Under the pieces are notes generated by a model that saw only the letters and a list, made by a program, of their open reading frames with translations, made no database searches and was not told the DNA's origin. Source: Arcicella sp040387735 (GTDB lineage Bacteria > Bacteroidota > Bacteroidia > Cytophagales > Spirosomataceae). From it: 64,000 nucleotides of DNA. A program made the position numbers and the translations under genes. Shown piece after piece: positions 52,834 through 62,265 of this stretch; the first letter of the stretch is position 1; each line of letters begins with the position of its first letter. The stretch covers positions 1 through 64,000 of the forward strand of contig JAZKDE010000021.1 in assembly GCA_040387735.1 (NCBI GenBank), in the 5' to 3' direction.

Positions 52834-53592
52834 CTAAACTCGATTATTCAAAATCTCGCCCGCTCTCAGCACCGTCTGATACATGGGAGAAGCCATTGTT
52901 TTTTGCAGCATTTCTATTTGTTCGTGTTTGTGGCAATCAGTCCCGAGAAAGCTAATCATTTGAGCAACAGATAAATACTCGGCTAATTCACGAGATTCAT
53001 TACCGTAATACCCCGAAAACGAATTAATATTTACCTGAAATAATAATCCCGTTTCGTACAATTGGTGAACCAACAAACGGTCACGTTGGAGGTAATTATA
53101 TCTTTCTGGATGAGCTAAAACAGGTATATAACCCCGACGAAAGATTCTTTTGATAGCCTCAAAAAGTTGTTTGGGTTCGTGAAGATGTTGGGTTTCAAAA
53201 AGGATATATTTCTTTCCATCTTCCGAATCAAAAGTCAATAATTCGTGCTTAGCAAGCAATTCTTTCAAGAAAAAGACGTCCAAATAGTATTCTGCGGCAG
53301 CTTCTATCTCAACACCAATATTTCTTTCTGCGAGAGATTCTCGTAAAACCAATAGATGTTGTTGAATCTTATGAGGAGAATTCGGGTAAAATCCCGTCAT
53401 GATGTGCGGGGTCAAGATTAATTTTTGGAACCCTAACTTTCGCAATTCGGTAATCAATTCCAGACTTTCTTCTAAATTTTTTGCCCCTTCATCCAAAGCT
53501 GGTAATAGGTGTGAATGCACATCTACTCGAAGGGGAGCATTCGTAATTCTTTCGGGTCGTTTTTCTCGATTTTTCAAAAAAGTTGGCCGCAT
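52834..53592 (-). CDS. CpsB/YwqE-type tyrosine phosphatase (PHP family)
   Basis: Dephosphorylates tyrosine kinases of capsule/exopolysaccharide systems in other bacteria. Metal ligands of the PHP fold are seen as VDVHSHLLPALDEG (His26, His28), LTPHIMTG, ETQHLHEPKQ, HPERYNY and TDCHKHEQ in order. The N-terminal ten residues are basic (RPTFLKNREKRP). 252 residues. No tyrosine-kinase or capsule gene is adjacent, so the client is not obvious. Confidence 0.88.
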   Translation of the reverse strand: MRPTFLKNREKRPERITNAPLRVDVHSHLLPALDEGAKNLEESLELITELRKLGFQKLILTPHIMTGFYPNSPHKIQQHLLVLRESLAERNIGVEIEAAAEYYLDVFFLKELLAKHELLTFDSEDGKKYILFETQHLHEPKQLFEAIKRIFRRGYIPVLAHPERYNYLQRDRLLVHQLYETGLLFQVNINSFSGYYGNESRELAEYLSVAQMISFLGTDCHKHEQIEMLQKTMASPMYQTVLRAGEILNNRV

Positions 53593-54067
53593 AATTTATT
53601 TTCTTTTAGGTTGGTATGTAAGGAAGGACTATTCATTATTCTTGGACAAAAAGTCGTCACAAATTTTGCTTTGCTTAAATCCAAAAATGAAGACCTTGAC
53701 ACTTCAACGATGGTGATGATAGTGGATAAAAATAAGCAAGAAACGTGCCTTGCTCACTTTTTTTGAAGGAAAATAAAAAAACATCCTTTTTGCTTAAAAC
53801 AAGCCTACAAGTGATTTTTTAGACTTTTTATGGCATTATCTTTGTGCAAAAACATTCTTCTAAAATTTAACTTTTTTCATAAAAAATTGTATCTTCGAGA
53901 GATTGAATTGAAAAAAAAATGGGATAAAACTCGAAATCATTCCCTTAAATTAGAGAGTATTGCAAAAGAAATTTTATCTTTACGAATAGACATATAATCC
54001 GAAAATAGGAGGAAATATAAAACATCGTATCTTAATCTGAAAAAACTTCCATTAACCATAAACAAAA
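53593..54067. other. Spacer before glgB with a candidate -7 element
   Basis: About 475 bases without a clear gene. TATCTTTG at 53837-53844 fits the -7 consensus (no clear TTG upstream), 223 bases before glgB, and the leader that would follow is AT-rich. A short inverted repeat AGCAAG/CTTGCT near 53730-53750, followed by a T-run, could end some leader transcript. Confidence 0.4.
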
Positions 54068-56086
54068 ATGGCAAAAACGTCCAAAACAACTACTGAAACA
54101 ACCGAACCAACTAAGAAAAAAACGACAAAAAAAGAAGTCGTAGCCATTGTTGCTCAAGAAACGCCTCCCTCACCTCCTGTTCAACTTAAAAATGTAGAAC
54201 ATTTCAGCCGTTTCTCAGACTTTGACATTGACCTTTTCAAAGCTGGAAAACATTATCGCCTTTTTGAAAAATTCGGCTCGCATCTTACTGAAATGCAAGG
54301 TGTTGCAGGAACGTATTTTTCAGTATGGGCTCCTTCGGCAAAGTCAGTTTCAGTCATTGGTAATTTTAACTATTGGGATAAAGACTCGCATCACCTTTTT
54401 GTACGCTGGGATTCTTCGGGTATTTGGGAAGGATTCATTCCGTACATTGGAAAGGGTGAAACGTATAAATTTTGTATTCAAACACAGGAAGGGCATTTCT
54501 TAGAAAAAATGGACCCTTACGCCCAAAGTTTTGAAGTGCCTCCTCGCACGGCATCAATTGTGTGGGATAACTGGTACGAATGGACGGATGCTGATTGGAT
54601 GGCAAAACGTCACAATAATAATTCATTGGCAGCACCGATGTCAGTCTATGAAGTCCACGTGGGTTCATGGCGTAGAAAAGAACACGATGAAAAATTAAGT
54701 TTCGTGGAACTTGCCGACCAATTGGTGAAATACGTAAAGGAAATGGGCTTTACGCACATTGAATTTATGCCAATTATGGAACACCCTTACGAACCTTCGT
54801 GGGGTTATCAGGTTTTAGGTTTTTTTGCTCCGTCATCCCGTTTTGGCAAGCCACAAGATTTCATGTATTTGGTTGAAGAATGCCACAAAAATGACATTGG
54901 GGTAATTTTAGACTGGGTTCCGTCTCACTTTCCAGGCGACGCTCACGGTTTATTTGAGTTCGACGGTACGCATTTGTACGAACACCCAGATATGCGTAAA
55001 GGATATCATCCCGACTGGAAATCGTATATTTTCAATTACGGACGTAATGAAATACGGAGCTTCTTGATTTCAAATGCCATTTATTGGTTGGAACGTTATC
55101 ACGCTGACGGACTAAGAGTTGATGCGGTTGCTTCAATGCTTTATTTAGATTATTCAAGAAATGATGGCGAATGGGAGCCGAATATTTTTGGTGGAAATCA
55201 TAACCTCGATTCTATTTCATTATTCAAAGAATTGAACGAGACAATTTACGCACAATTTCCTGACGTACAAATGATTGCGGAAGAATCAACTTCTTTCACG
55301 GGTGTTTCTCGTCCAATTTATACGGGAGGATTGGGCTTCGGACAGAAATGGATGATGGGTTGGATGAATGATACCTTGAAGTATTTTCAAAAAGACCCCA
55401 TGTACCGCAAGCATCACCAAGACCAACTGACTTTTTCAACGGTTTACGCCTTTACGGAGAATTTCATGTTGCCTTTTTCTCACGATGAAGTTGTTTACGG
55501 AAAACATTCATTAATCGAAAAAATGCCTGGAGATGAATGGCAACGTTTCGCCAATCTTCGTTTGATGTTTACTTATATGTTTACCCATCCTGGAACAAAT
55601 TTAGTTTTTATGGGTGGTGAATTTGGACAAACGTCAGAATGGAATTTTGAAAAAAGCCTTGAATGGTGGCTTTTAGACCATGCTCCTCACAAAGGAATGC
55701 AAGAGTTAATAAAAGCTTTGAATAATTTATACCGAACACAACCTGCTTTATACGACAAACAATTCTCACAAGAAGGCTTTGAGTGGCTCGATACCACTGA
55801 CCGAGAAAATTCAGTAGTCGTTTATGCCCGTAAAGGTAATATTGGAAAAGAGCAGTTAATTATTGTATTAAACATGACTCCCGTACCGAGAACCAATTAT
55901 AGAATTGGTGTACCAATGCAAGGAATGTGGATGGAAGTTTTAAATTCAGATAATCAAGCATTCTGGGGCAGTGGTCAAGTGAACAGTTCAGTCATGATGG
56001 CCGAAGAAATAGCTTGGCAAGGTAAAGCCTATTCGATTTCAATAACGATTCCTCCGCTTGGAGCAGTTGTGTTGAAATTACAATAA
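54068..56086 (+). CDS. glgB: 1,4-alpha-glucan branching enzyme
   Basis: Introduces alpha-1,6 branches into glycogen-like glucans. The N-terminus (1-35) is a Lys/Thr-rich disordered tail. A carbohydrate-binding CBM48-like domain is seen around 75-150 (FSVWAPSAKSVSVIGNFNYW). The GH13 catalytic motifs are DGLRVDAVASMLY (nucleophile Asp), MIAEESTSF (Glu) and FSHDEVVYGK (Asp), then a C-terminal beta domain. 672 residues. With glgE it makes the branching step of the same polymer; ends in a terminator. Confidence 0.95.
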   Translation: MAKTSKTTTETTEPTKKKTTKKEVVAIVAQETPPSPPVQLKNVEHFSRFSDFDIDLFKAGKHYRLFEKFGSHLTEMQGVAGTYFSVWAPSAKSVSVIGNFNYWDKDSHHLFVRWDSSGIWEGFIPYIGKGETYKFCIQTQEGHFLEKMDPYAQSFEVPPRTASIVWDNWYEWTDADWMAKRHNNNSLAAPMSVYEVHVGSWRRKEHDEKLSFVELADQLVKYVKEMGFTHIEFMPIMEHPYEPSWGYQVLGFFAPSSRFGKPQDFMYLVEECHKNDIGVILDWVPSHFPGDAHGLFEFDGTHLYEHPDMRKGYHPDWKSYIFNYGRNEIRSFLISNAIYWLERYHADGLRVDAVASMLYLDYSRNDGEWEPNIFGGNHNLDSISLFKELNETIYAQFPDVQMIAEESTSFTGVSRPIYTGGLGFGQKWMMGWMNDTLKYFQKDPMYRKHHQDQLTFSTVYAFTENFMLPFSHDEVVYGKHSLIEKMPGDEWQRFANLRLMFTYMFTHPGTNLVFMGGEFGQTSEWNFEKSLEWWLLDHAPHKGMQELIKALNNLYRTQPALYDKQFSQEGFEWLDTTDRENSVVVYARKGNIGKEQLIIVLNMTPVPRTNYRIGVPMQGMWMEVLNSDNQAFWGSGQVNSSVMMAEEIAWQGKAYSISITIPPLGAVVLKLQ

Positions 56087-56108
56087 AATACGCAATGATA
56101 AAATTACG

Positions 56109-56143
56109 AAAAGGTACAGTTTCTCCGAGACTGTGCCTTTTTT
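56109..56143 (+). terminator. Intrinsic terminator of glgB
   Basis: AAAAGGTACAGT (56109-56120) pairs with ACTGTGCCTTTT (56130-56141) with one G-U wobble, followed by T residues to 56143. Confidence 0.8.
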
Positions 56144-56317
56144 ATTAACCACATCTCCAAAATCGTGAATAACAAAACCATTTAAATATATTTTGATTAT
56201 TGCTAAGGAATGGACTAAATTGCCTTTATAAGAGGTATTCATTTTACTTCTTACCCATTTCAACAAATTTCAAAAAACAAATCTATCAGAATATCGGTAG
56301 TATTCCCCATCAAAACA

Positions 56318-57574
56318 ATGCTAAAACGATTGATTCCCGTCTTTTTATTCCTCAGTTATTTTTCAACTTTGGCTCAAGATTTAACCCAACAAATAATTCC
56401 TAACCGCACTAATAGCAAAGAACAGGAACAAAAGCCTTACGTTATTCTGATTTCTGCCGATGGTTTTCGGGCTGATTTTACGGATAAATACCAAGCAAAA
56501 AATCTTCGAAAATTAAGTAATGATGGTGTTACAGCTTCCTATATGCAATCTTCGTACCCATCGCTTACTTTTCCAAACCATTACAGTATTGTCACGGGTT
56601 TATATCCTTCGCATCATGGACTGGTAGATAATTCATTTTATGACCCCCAAAGAAACGAAGGCTACGGAATGGGAAATAAAAAAGCCGTTGCGGATGGTTC
56701 TTGGTACGGAGGAACGCCTTTATGGGTTTTGGCAGAACAACAACAAATGTTAAGTGCCAGTTTCTATTGGGTAGCTTCTGAGAGTAATATTCAAAATACT
56801 CTCCCGACTTACTATTACAATTACAACGAAAAAATTGACATTGATACTCGTATTCAAGCAGTTAAAAATTGGTTGCAGTTACCCGAAGATAAACGGCCTC
56901 ATATTATCACATTTTATTTTCCCGAAGTTGACCACGAAGCCCATACTTTTGGACCAGACTCAAAGCCAGTAGAAGAAGCAGTCCATTTTGTGGATAATAG
57001 CATAGCGAAATTGGTAGCCACCGTAGATTCATTGCATTTACCTGTCAATTTTGTATTTGTATCTGACCACGGAATGACCAAAGTGGACAATGAGCATACC
57101 ATGCCATTACCTAAATCAATTGACCCAACAAAATTTACAATTCCTCGGGGGGATGCCCTTTTACACCTTTACGCAAAGGATAAAAATGATATTCAACCAA
57201 CTTACAAAGCTTTGAAAAAAGAAGCGAAAGATTTTGATGTTTATTTGGCAAAACGTATTCCTAAACGTTGGCATTACAGAGCAAAAGACGATAAATTTAA
57301 TAGAATTGGTGACATACTTTTAGTACCACATTTACCCAAAGTTTTTGGTATAACGGGTAAATCAACCACACCAGGCAAACACGGATTTGACCCCGCCATT
57401 GAAGATATGCACGCCACATTTTTTGCATGGGGGCCAGCATTTAAATCACAAATAAAAATTGAAAAGTTTGAAAACGTAAACATTTACCCAATGATTACCG
57501 AAATACTTGGCTTGAAATACGATTTTAAAATTGACGGAAAACTCAAAATATTAGAGCCAATTTTGAAAAAATAA
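56318..57574 (+). CDS. Exported nucleotide pyrophosphatase/phosphodiesterase (NPP family)
   Basis: An alkaline-phosphatase-superfamily phosphodiesterase, secreted. Signal peptide to about 19 (ends LAQD). Metal ligand Asp in SADGFRADF, nucleophile Thr in SLTFPNHYSIVTG, Asp/His in PEVDHEAHTFGP, DH in VSDHGMTK, and His in PGKHGFDPA are all found in order. 418 residues is typical. Likely cleaves nucleotide phosphodiesters or lysophospholipids; not decided here. Confidence 0.9.
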   Translation: MLKRLIPVFLFLSYFSTLAQDLTQQIIPNRTNSKEQEQKPYVILISADGFRADFTDKYQAKNLRKLSNDGVTASYMQSSYPSLTFPNHYSIVTGLYPSHHGLVDNSFYDPQRNEGYGMGNKKAVADGSWYGGTPLWVLAEQQQMLSASFYWVASESNIQNTLPTYYYNYNEKIDIDTRIQAVKNWLQLPEDKRPHIITFYFPEVDHEAHTFGPDSKPVEEAVHFVDNSIAKLVATVDSLHLPVNFVFVSDHGMTKVDNEHTMPLPKSIDPTKFTIPRGDALLHLYAKDKNDIQPTYKALKKEAKDFDVYLAKRIPKRWHYRAKDDKFNRIGDILLVPHLPKVFGITGKSTTPGKHGFDPAIEDMHATFFAWGPAFKSQIKIEKFENVNIYPMITEILGLKYDFKIDGKLKILEPILKK

Positions 57575-57658
57575 AACTAATATATAGTATTTATTTTTAC
57601 GAATTAACTCAATTCCTTCAGCGGTAATATTTACTAAATTAATCTATCCATTTGTCGT

Positions 57659-57707
57659 AAAACCGCATTTTTTCTTGAAACCGTTTCTGAAAAGATGCGG
57701 TTTTTTT
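57659..57707 (+). terminator. Intrinsic terminator after the NPP gene
   Basis: AAAACCGCAT (57659-57668) pairs with ATGCGGTTTT (57695-57704) across a large loop, with seven T at 57701-57707. Confidence 0.75.
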
Positions 57708-58115
57708 ATTGAATTACTACTCGTAAACTATTCCCTATGAAAATCAAAAAATCAATACTGAAAAGGTATAATTATACGAATCAAGCAATAGTACAATTTA
57801 GCTTTTTTATTAAACGGCTTGCTTTTTTAATAATTAATGTGTTATCTTTGCAGACCGTTTGTGGAAATGTACAATTCGTTCTTTGAAGTCGCACAAATAT
57901 AACCAACCTCAATTTGCTGAAAATCAGCAATTTATCCATTATCTTTTCTTATTCCTGACGTATCACAGGAAAACATTTCCACGAAATAATCCTAAAACAC
58001 TAACCACCCTTAAATTAATTATTTATTTCTAAAACAGCCTTCCCTGTCGGAGTCTGAGCTTAATTATTTGTTAACGTAAATCAAAAGAGATTTACATAAA
58101 TCTAAAAGTAAGGAG
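57708..58115. other. Long leader of the 58116 gene
   Basis: No ORF. From the promoter at 57819-57852 a leader of about 260 bases precedes the ATG at 58116. It contains CGTTCTTTGAAG (57879-57890), similar in my memory to a motif in the leader of Bacteroidota rRNA operons; no rRNA is encoded here. I see no strong riboswitch fold. Confidence 0.4.
57819..57852 (+). promoter_or_regulatory. Bacteroidota-type promoter with rRNA-like -7
   Basis: TTG at 57819-57821 is followed after 23 bases by TATCTTTG at 57845-57852. The spacing is at the long end of the accepted range. It should drive the gene at 58116. Confidence 0.65.
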
Positions 58116-58706
58116 ATGAAAAAATTAATTAAATTCGCTGTTGCCATTTTAGTATTTGGCTCAGTAACTTATGCTTGTAAAGTTAAGCAACAACAAAGTA
58201 ATCTTTCTCCCCAGAAAAACCAATCAGTAGCTGTCCAAGAAGTGGACGATGAAACATTAGTAAAAATGTTATCAAGAAACTGGATTGTGAATGTCGTGAA
58301 TTACCAAGCGGATGCCCGCAAAAATGTATTATACGAACGTGGCATTGATGCCAACTTGCATGATTTTTCAAAAGAGTCTTTCAAAATTTCAGCCGATGAA
58401 AATGTAGTTTATACCGATGAAAGTGGGAAAAAACACATCGGAACTTGGGACTTAAAAGACAACAATACGAAGTTGTTAATGGAATTTGAAGATGGTCAAG
58501 AAGTAGCTTGGGATATTATCGAAAAAGGTAAAAATCAGTTAATCTTGCACATGGGTATTGACGCTCGTAAAGTGAAATGGGATATCAGTAATCTAAATGA
58601 AATAGATATTCCAACGGCAGCCGTTTTTGCGGGTTTTTACGCAGGAATCGTTGATGAAAGAACGGAAAGAGTAAATATTACCTACAAAATGATGCCGAGA
58701 AGTTAA
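58116..58706 (+). CDS. Small lipoprotein of unknown function
   Basis: I do not recognise a family with certainty. A hydrophobic signal ends with Cys21 (TYAC), weakly like a lipobox. The body (about 45-170) is rich in alternating strands, with ESFKISADENVVYTDESGKK and GTWDLKDNNTKLLMEFEDGQ giving a lipocalin-like beta-sheet feel. 196 residues. It is served by a strong promoter with a 260-base leader and ends at its own terminator, which suggests high or regulated expression. Confidence 0.65.
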   Translation: MKKLIKFAVAILVFGSVTYACKVKQQQSNLSPQKNQSVAVQEVDDETLVKMLSRNWIVNVVNYQADARKNVLYERGIDANLHDFSKESFKISADENVVYTDESGKKHIGTWDLKDNNTKLLMEFEDGQEVAWDIIEKGKNQLILHMGIDARKVKWDISNLNEIDIPTAAVFAGFYAGIVDERTERVNITYKMMPRS

Positions 58707-58727
58707 TCGGTAATTTGGGAGAAAAAT

Positions 58728-58768
58728 AAAAGAGGGTCAAAATTGAATTTCAGTTTTGACCCTCTTTT
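58728..58768. terminator. Bidirectional terminator after the lipoprotein gene
   Basis: A 15-bp perfect stem AAAAGAGGGTCAAAA/TTTTGACCCTCTTTT with an 11-base loop lies between two converging genes. A and T runs suit both directions. Confidence 0.9.
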
Positions 58769-58797
58769 TATAATTATGGACGCAACAGAACTCGGTT

Positions 58798-59817
58798 TTA
58801 ATAACTTTTCAGAAGTCCAGTCATGTACAAATCAAAACCACCTTTTCCACCTTTCCGATTTGACGAGAATATCATTAACGGGAAGTTGAAAGAATTTTCA
58901 GCGATAATTACTGGACGGTATTCATCGTATTCGGTATTGATTCGAGAACCTGCGTTGATTGGTTCAGACCATTTTCCATCCTTTTTAACTGAATAATAAA
59001 TGTCATATCCCCCAAATCCTCCCGCACGATTGGATGTAAAGACCAAAATATTATAACTCAAGAAAGGGCATTTATCATCAAATAGAGATGATAACACACT
59101 CATTTTCTCAATTTTACTTTCTAAAGGCTTCGTAATTTGTTGAGTAATATTTGTTTTACTATCGGTGCTACTTTTATCTCCAACCGTAGCCTCATAAATA
59201 TCAAAACTTCCATCTCTATTTGAACAAAAATAGATTTTGTCTCCTAATTGACTAATAAAAGGATAAGCATCATCTTTCTTGGAATTCAGAAAATCGACAT
59301 TTACAGGGCCAACGGTTTCAGTATTATTTTGATAAATAACTTTTATATCAAGATTTCCAGCAGAATCGTCAGCATAGTATAAAAACTGATTTTTTTGAGA
59401 ATTCCCAAAATTGGTAAGATTATAATTGTTTAACACATAAGGGCCTAATACATTATGATTGCCCGATGTTTTAGCGATATACCCTGCAACAAAATTATGG
59501 AGGGCAATATAATCAGAGCCATATCCAATATTAGAAGTAGCAATTGGATTACTGGCATCTTTATTATCTACTCTTACAGGAAATGAAACTAAGTTGAAAT
59601 AATTTTTTTTCTCTCTTTTTGAAGAAAATACTAAAAATCCTTCTCCACTTTTATTCATGGGTAAAGTCGAATTATAGTCATCAAATTCTGAATTGAATTC
59701 AGTCAGAGGAATAATTTTATCCATAAAATCACCATCTCTCGAAGAAAAAATACTGCCAGGGCAGGCCCAAAGGAAGCAACAAACGCAACAAATCAGGGAG
59801 ATACGATACAGATTCAT
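58798..59817 (-). CDS. PD40-type beta-propeller lipoprotein
   Basis: Exported lipoprotein with Cys19 in FLWAC. Blades typical of the TolB/PD40 propeller are seen, for example FLVFSSKREKKNY, DKIYFCSNRDGSFDIYEA, NILVFTSNRAGGFGGYDIYY and LMIFSSNRKGGKGGFDLYMT. 339 residues. The role is unknown; such propellers often sit in envelope complexes. A long, nearly perfect inverted repeat is present upstream. Confidence 0.85.
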   Translation of the reverse strand: MNLYRISLICCVCCFLWACPGSIFSSRDGDFMDKIIPLTEFNSEFDDYNSTLPMNKSGEGFLVFSSKREKKNYFNLVSFPVRVDNKDASNPIATSNIGYGSDYIALHNFVAGYIAKTSGNHNVLGPYVLNNYNLTNFGNSQKNQFLYYADDSAGNLDIKVIYQNNTETVGPVNVDFLNSKKDDAYPFISQLGDKIYFCSNRDGSFDIYEATVGDKSSTDSKTNITQQITKPLESKIEKMSVLSSLFDDKCPFLSYNILVFTSNRAGGFGGYDIYYSVKKDGKWSEPINAGSRINTEYDEYRPVIIAENSFNFPLMIFSSNRKGGKGGFDLYMTGLLKSY

Positions 59818-59822
59818 ATAAT

Positions 59823-59874
59823 TTTGGTTTTAGAGTTATTTATAAATAAAAGTATAAATAATTCTAAAACCAAA
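59823..59874. repeat. 22-bp inverted repeat, one mismatch, upstream of the PD40 gene
   Basis: The arm at 59823-59844 (core GGTTTTAGAGTTATTTATA) pairs with 59853-59874 with one G/T mismatch and an 8-base loop. No U-tract. It lies between two minus-strand genes. Confidence 0.75.
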
Positions 59875-59911
59875 CAAACCAAAAATCATAATATTAGATT
59901 TCCCCCTAACC

Positions 59912-60675
59912 CTACTTCGTAGCGATATAAAAGAAATCAAAACATTCTTCTGCGTCATCATTCAAGAAATAATCCTCGTGTGTAATACCCGTAACTAATT
60001 GATTATCTGATTTTTGAATAATATTTCTACTCATTCTATTGGCAATATCATAAGGTATTTGCAACATCCATCTTGGCAAACGATATTGAAGATTGAAAAT
60101 ATCAAAACGAGTAATTTTTTCGACTGAACGCTTATTTTCTTCATAATAAGCCATCACTTTTGGATTTCCGTGAACACCCNNNNNNNNNNAAAATGTTTTA
60201 GGATTAAATTTTTCAATTCACTCGCCAAATATTCACGCACGTGCCAAGGATTTCTCGAAAGCGAATACTTACGATTTACCGTCGTCAAAATCAACTTTCC
60301 ACCAGGTTTTAGTACACGATGAGCCTCTTTGATAAATTCGTTATCATCTTCAATGTGTTCAATTACCTGAAAAGTAACGATATAGTCAAAAGTATTATCC
60401 ACCAAACCTTTCAATGGAGGCAAAAACATATCAATAAACTTGAAGTTCGGATATTCCGAGGCAAGCTTGGTCATTAAAGGTTCGTTTTTATCAACGCCCG
60501 TATAATTGGAAATAGAAGGAGCTAAAACCGCTACGCCACGACCAGTACCACAGCCAATTTCGAGTAAATTTCCCGAAACCACTTTGGCTACTTCAATATA
60601 TGGAAACAATAATCGCTGGTGAACAGGATTATCAGAAATGATTTCAGAGGAGGCAATTTCGGTAGTTTTGTACAT
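59912..60675 (-). CDS. SAM-dependent methyltransferase, split by an assembly gap
   Basis: One gene that appears as two because of 10 N. The N-terminal part (from 60675) shows GNLLEIGCGTGRGVAVLA at about 35-52 and DYIVTFQVIEHIED near 110, a class I methyltransferase like UbiG/biotin-type proteins. Beyond the gap the other frame continues GVHGNPKVMAYYEENKR and IANRMSRNIIQ, ending at 59912. The two frames are offset by two, so the true gap length should be 2 modulo 3 rather than 10. About 254 residues in all. The substrate is unknown. Confidence 0.75.
60180..60189. other. Run of 10 N (assembly gap)
   Basis: Ten N inside the methyltransferase gene. Its arbitrary length explains the frame break; nothing biological should be read from it. 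Confidence 0.99.
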
Positions 60676-60841
60676 GATTTTCTGGATATATTTTACTCAT
60701 TCATTTCACGGAAATTTATCCCGCAAAGTTGTTTTAAGAATTTATCTAACAATTTTATGCCAAATTTACCGCTTTTGCTTGACATCAGAAAAATACTTCC
60801 TAAATTGAATTCGTTATAAGAATAAATTCGATTCTCAATAC

Positions 60842-62092
60842 ATGAAAAAAATACTGTTTACCTACCTTTCTGCCGCATTATTAATAGGCTGTACTGCAAC
60901 AAATCCTAATGTAAAAAAGGCTAATACTCAATTAGATAGCAGAATTGCGTTACAAAGACTCATCAGCAAAAGTAGATTTCAAGACAATGGTTCTTCCGTA
61001 AGAATTTACCTTAGCATTAATGCCGACCGAAGCCTCACTGCGAGTGATGTGATGAAAGAATTTGCGATAAGTTATAGTTTGTACCCTGATTATTCGGTAA
61101 AACAGCAATTATTAAGTTCTGGAACAGTTACGGTTAATTCAGAAAATATTTCAGAAGACAACGGACTTTTTATCGTTTGGTTTGATATTCCTAAACCCAA
61201 AGAAATCTTTACGGGGTTAGTCCTTACGGAAATTCGAGATTTGAAAACTAACAACAAAACAACCAATGATTGTTTTGTGAGGTTTCAATCGGGCAAAGTT
61301 GGAGATTACTTTATGTTTTTTGATAAAACAGGGAAAAAACCCTTAGCCAAAAACTTCTTCACCGTTGAAGACACCGTTATTTTACGGAGTTTGGATAATA
61401 GAAAGCAAACTTTCAATGCCTTTCGTTATAAATACGAATTTGATGCGGCCATTTCGCCGATGTCCACAACGCCCAGAGCCGCTTCAAAAAGTTTATACGT
61501 GGATTCTGCTTTCACCATCAGTTCAAACACGCCAATTGTATTATCGCACGATGCCCTTTATTATTTTTCAAGAGATACAACGGAGTCTTTTGGCATTGGA
61601 ATGGTGGTAGCGGATAAGCGTTTTCCAAAAATAACTCGTCCCGAAAAATTAGTGCGACCGCTAATTTATATGAGTACCAACGTTGAAACTACCGATTTGT
61701 ATAATTCTAAAGAACCCAAGCGAACACTTGATAATTATTGGTTAAATATCATGCAGGGGAATCAAGCAACGGCCAAACGTACTATTAAAGCATTTTATCA
61801 GCGTGTGGAACAAGCAAATAAGATGTTTACAAGCTACAAAGAAGGTTGGAAAACCGACAAAGGAATGGTCTTCATCATCATGGGCGACCCTGTGCGAATT
61901 ACCCGTACAAGAGACAAAGAAGTTTGGACGTACAATCGGGCAAGCCAGTATTCGGAATTAAATTTTACGTTTACAAAACGCTCTAATCAGTTTGTTGACG
62001 ACCATTATGAACTCCAACGTTATGCCGAATATCAATCTATTTGGTTTCCGACGGTAGAACAATGGCGGAATGGTGATGTGGTAGTGAAATAA
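60842..62092 (+). CDS. GWxTD-domain lipoprotein
   Basis: A Bacteroidota envelope protein of unknown function. The signal ends in LLIGC (Cys17). The diagnostic GWKTDKGMVFIIMGDP lies near 342-357, close to the end, and DVWTYN-like VWTYNRASQYSELNF follows. The N-terminal part is beta-rich. 416 residues. GWxTD proteins are common in this phylum; the role is not known to me. It ends at a long perfect hairpin. Confidence 0.88.
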   Translation: MKKILFTYLSAALLIGCTATNPNVKKANTQLDSRIALQRLISKSRFQDNGSSVRIYLSINADRSLTASDVMKEFAISYSLYPDYSVKQQLLSSGTVTVNSENISEDNGLFIVWFDIPKPKEIFTGLVLTEIRDLKTNNKTTNDCFVRFQSGKVGDYFMFFDKTGKKPLAKNFFTVEDTVILRSLDNRKQTFNAFRYKYEFDAAISPMSTTPRAASKSLYVDSAFTISSNTPIVLSHDALYYFSRDTTESFGIGMVVADKRFPKITRPEKLVRPLIYMSTNVETTDLYNSKEPKRTLDNYWLNIMQGNQATAKRTIKAFYQRVEQANKMFTSYKEGWKTDKGMVFIIMGDPVRITRTRDKEVWTYNRASQYSELNFTFTKRSNQFVDDHYELQRYAEYQSIWFPTVEQWRNGDVVVK

Positions 62093-62121
62093 AACAAACA
62101 CTATCTTTTTAAAAAGTGTTT

Positions 62122-62164
62122 GTAATTCCATCAGAAAACCTCGTTTGTTTTCTGATGGAATTAC
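62122..62164. repeat. 18-bp perfect inverted repeat after the GWxTD gene
   Basis: GTAATTCCATCAGAAAAC (62122-62139) pairs exactly with GTTTTCTGATGGAATTAC (62147-62164) over a 7-base loop. A smaller AAACAC/GTGTTT pair lies just before. No T-run follows, so a terminator is doubtful. Confidence 0.8.
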
Positions 62165-62265
62165 TGGAAGGACAAAAAGTAGTTTGACTAAACACCGATG
62201 AAAAAGAATAAAATTTCTATTTCAACATTTCGCCTTTGAGTGAGATTTTTAGTCTTCATTAAAAT

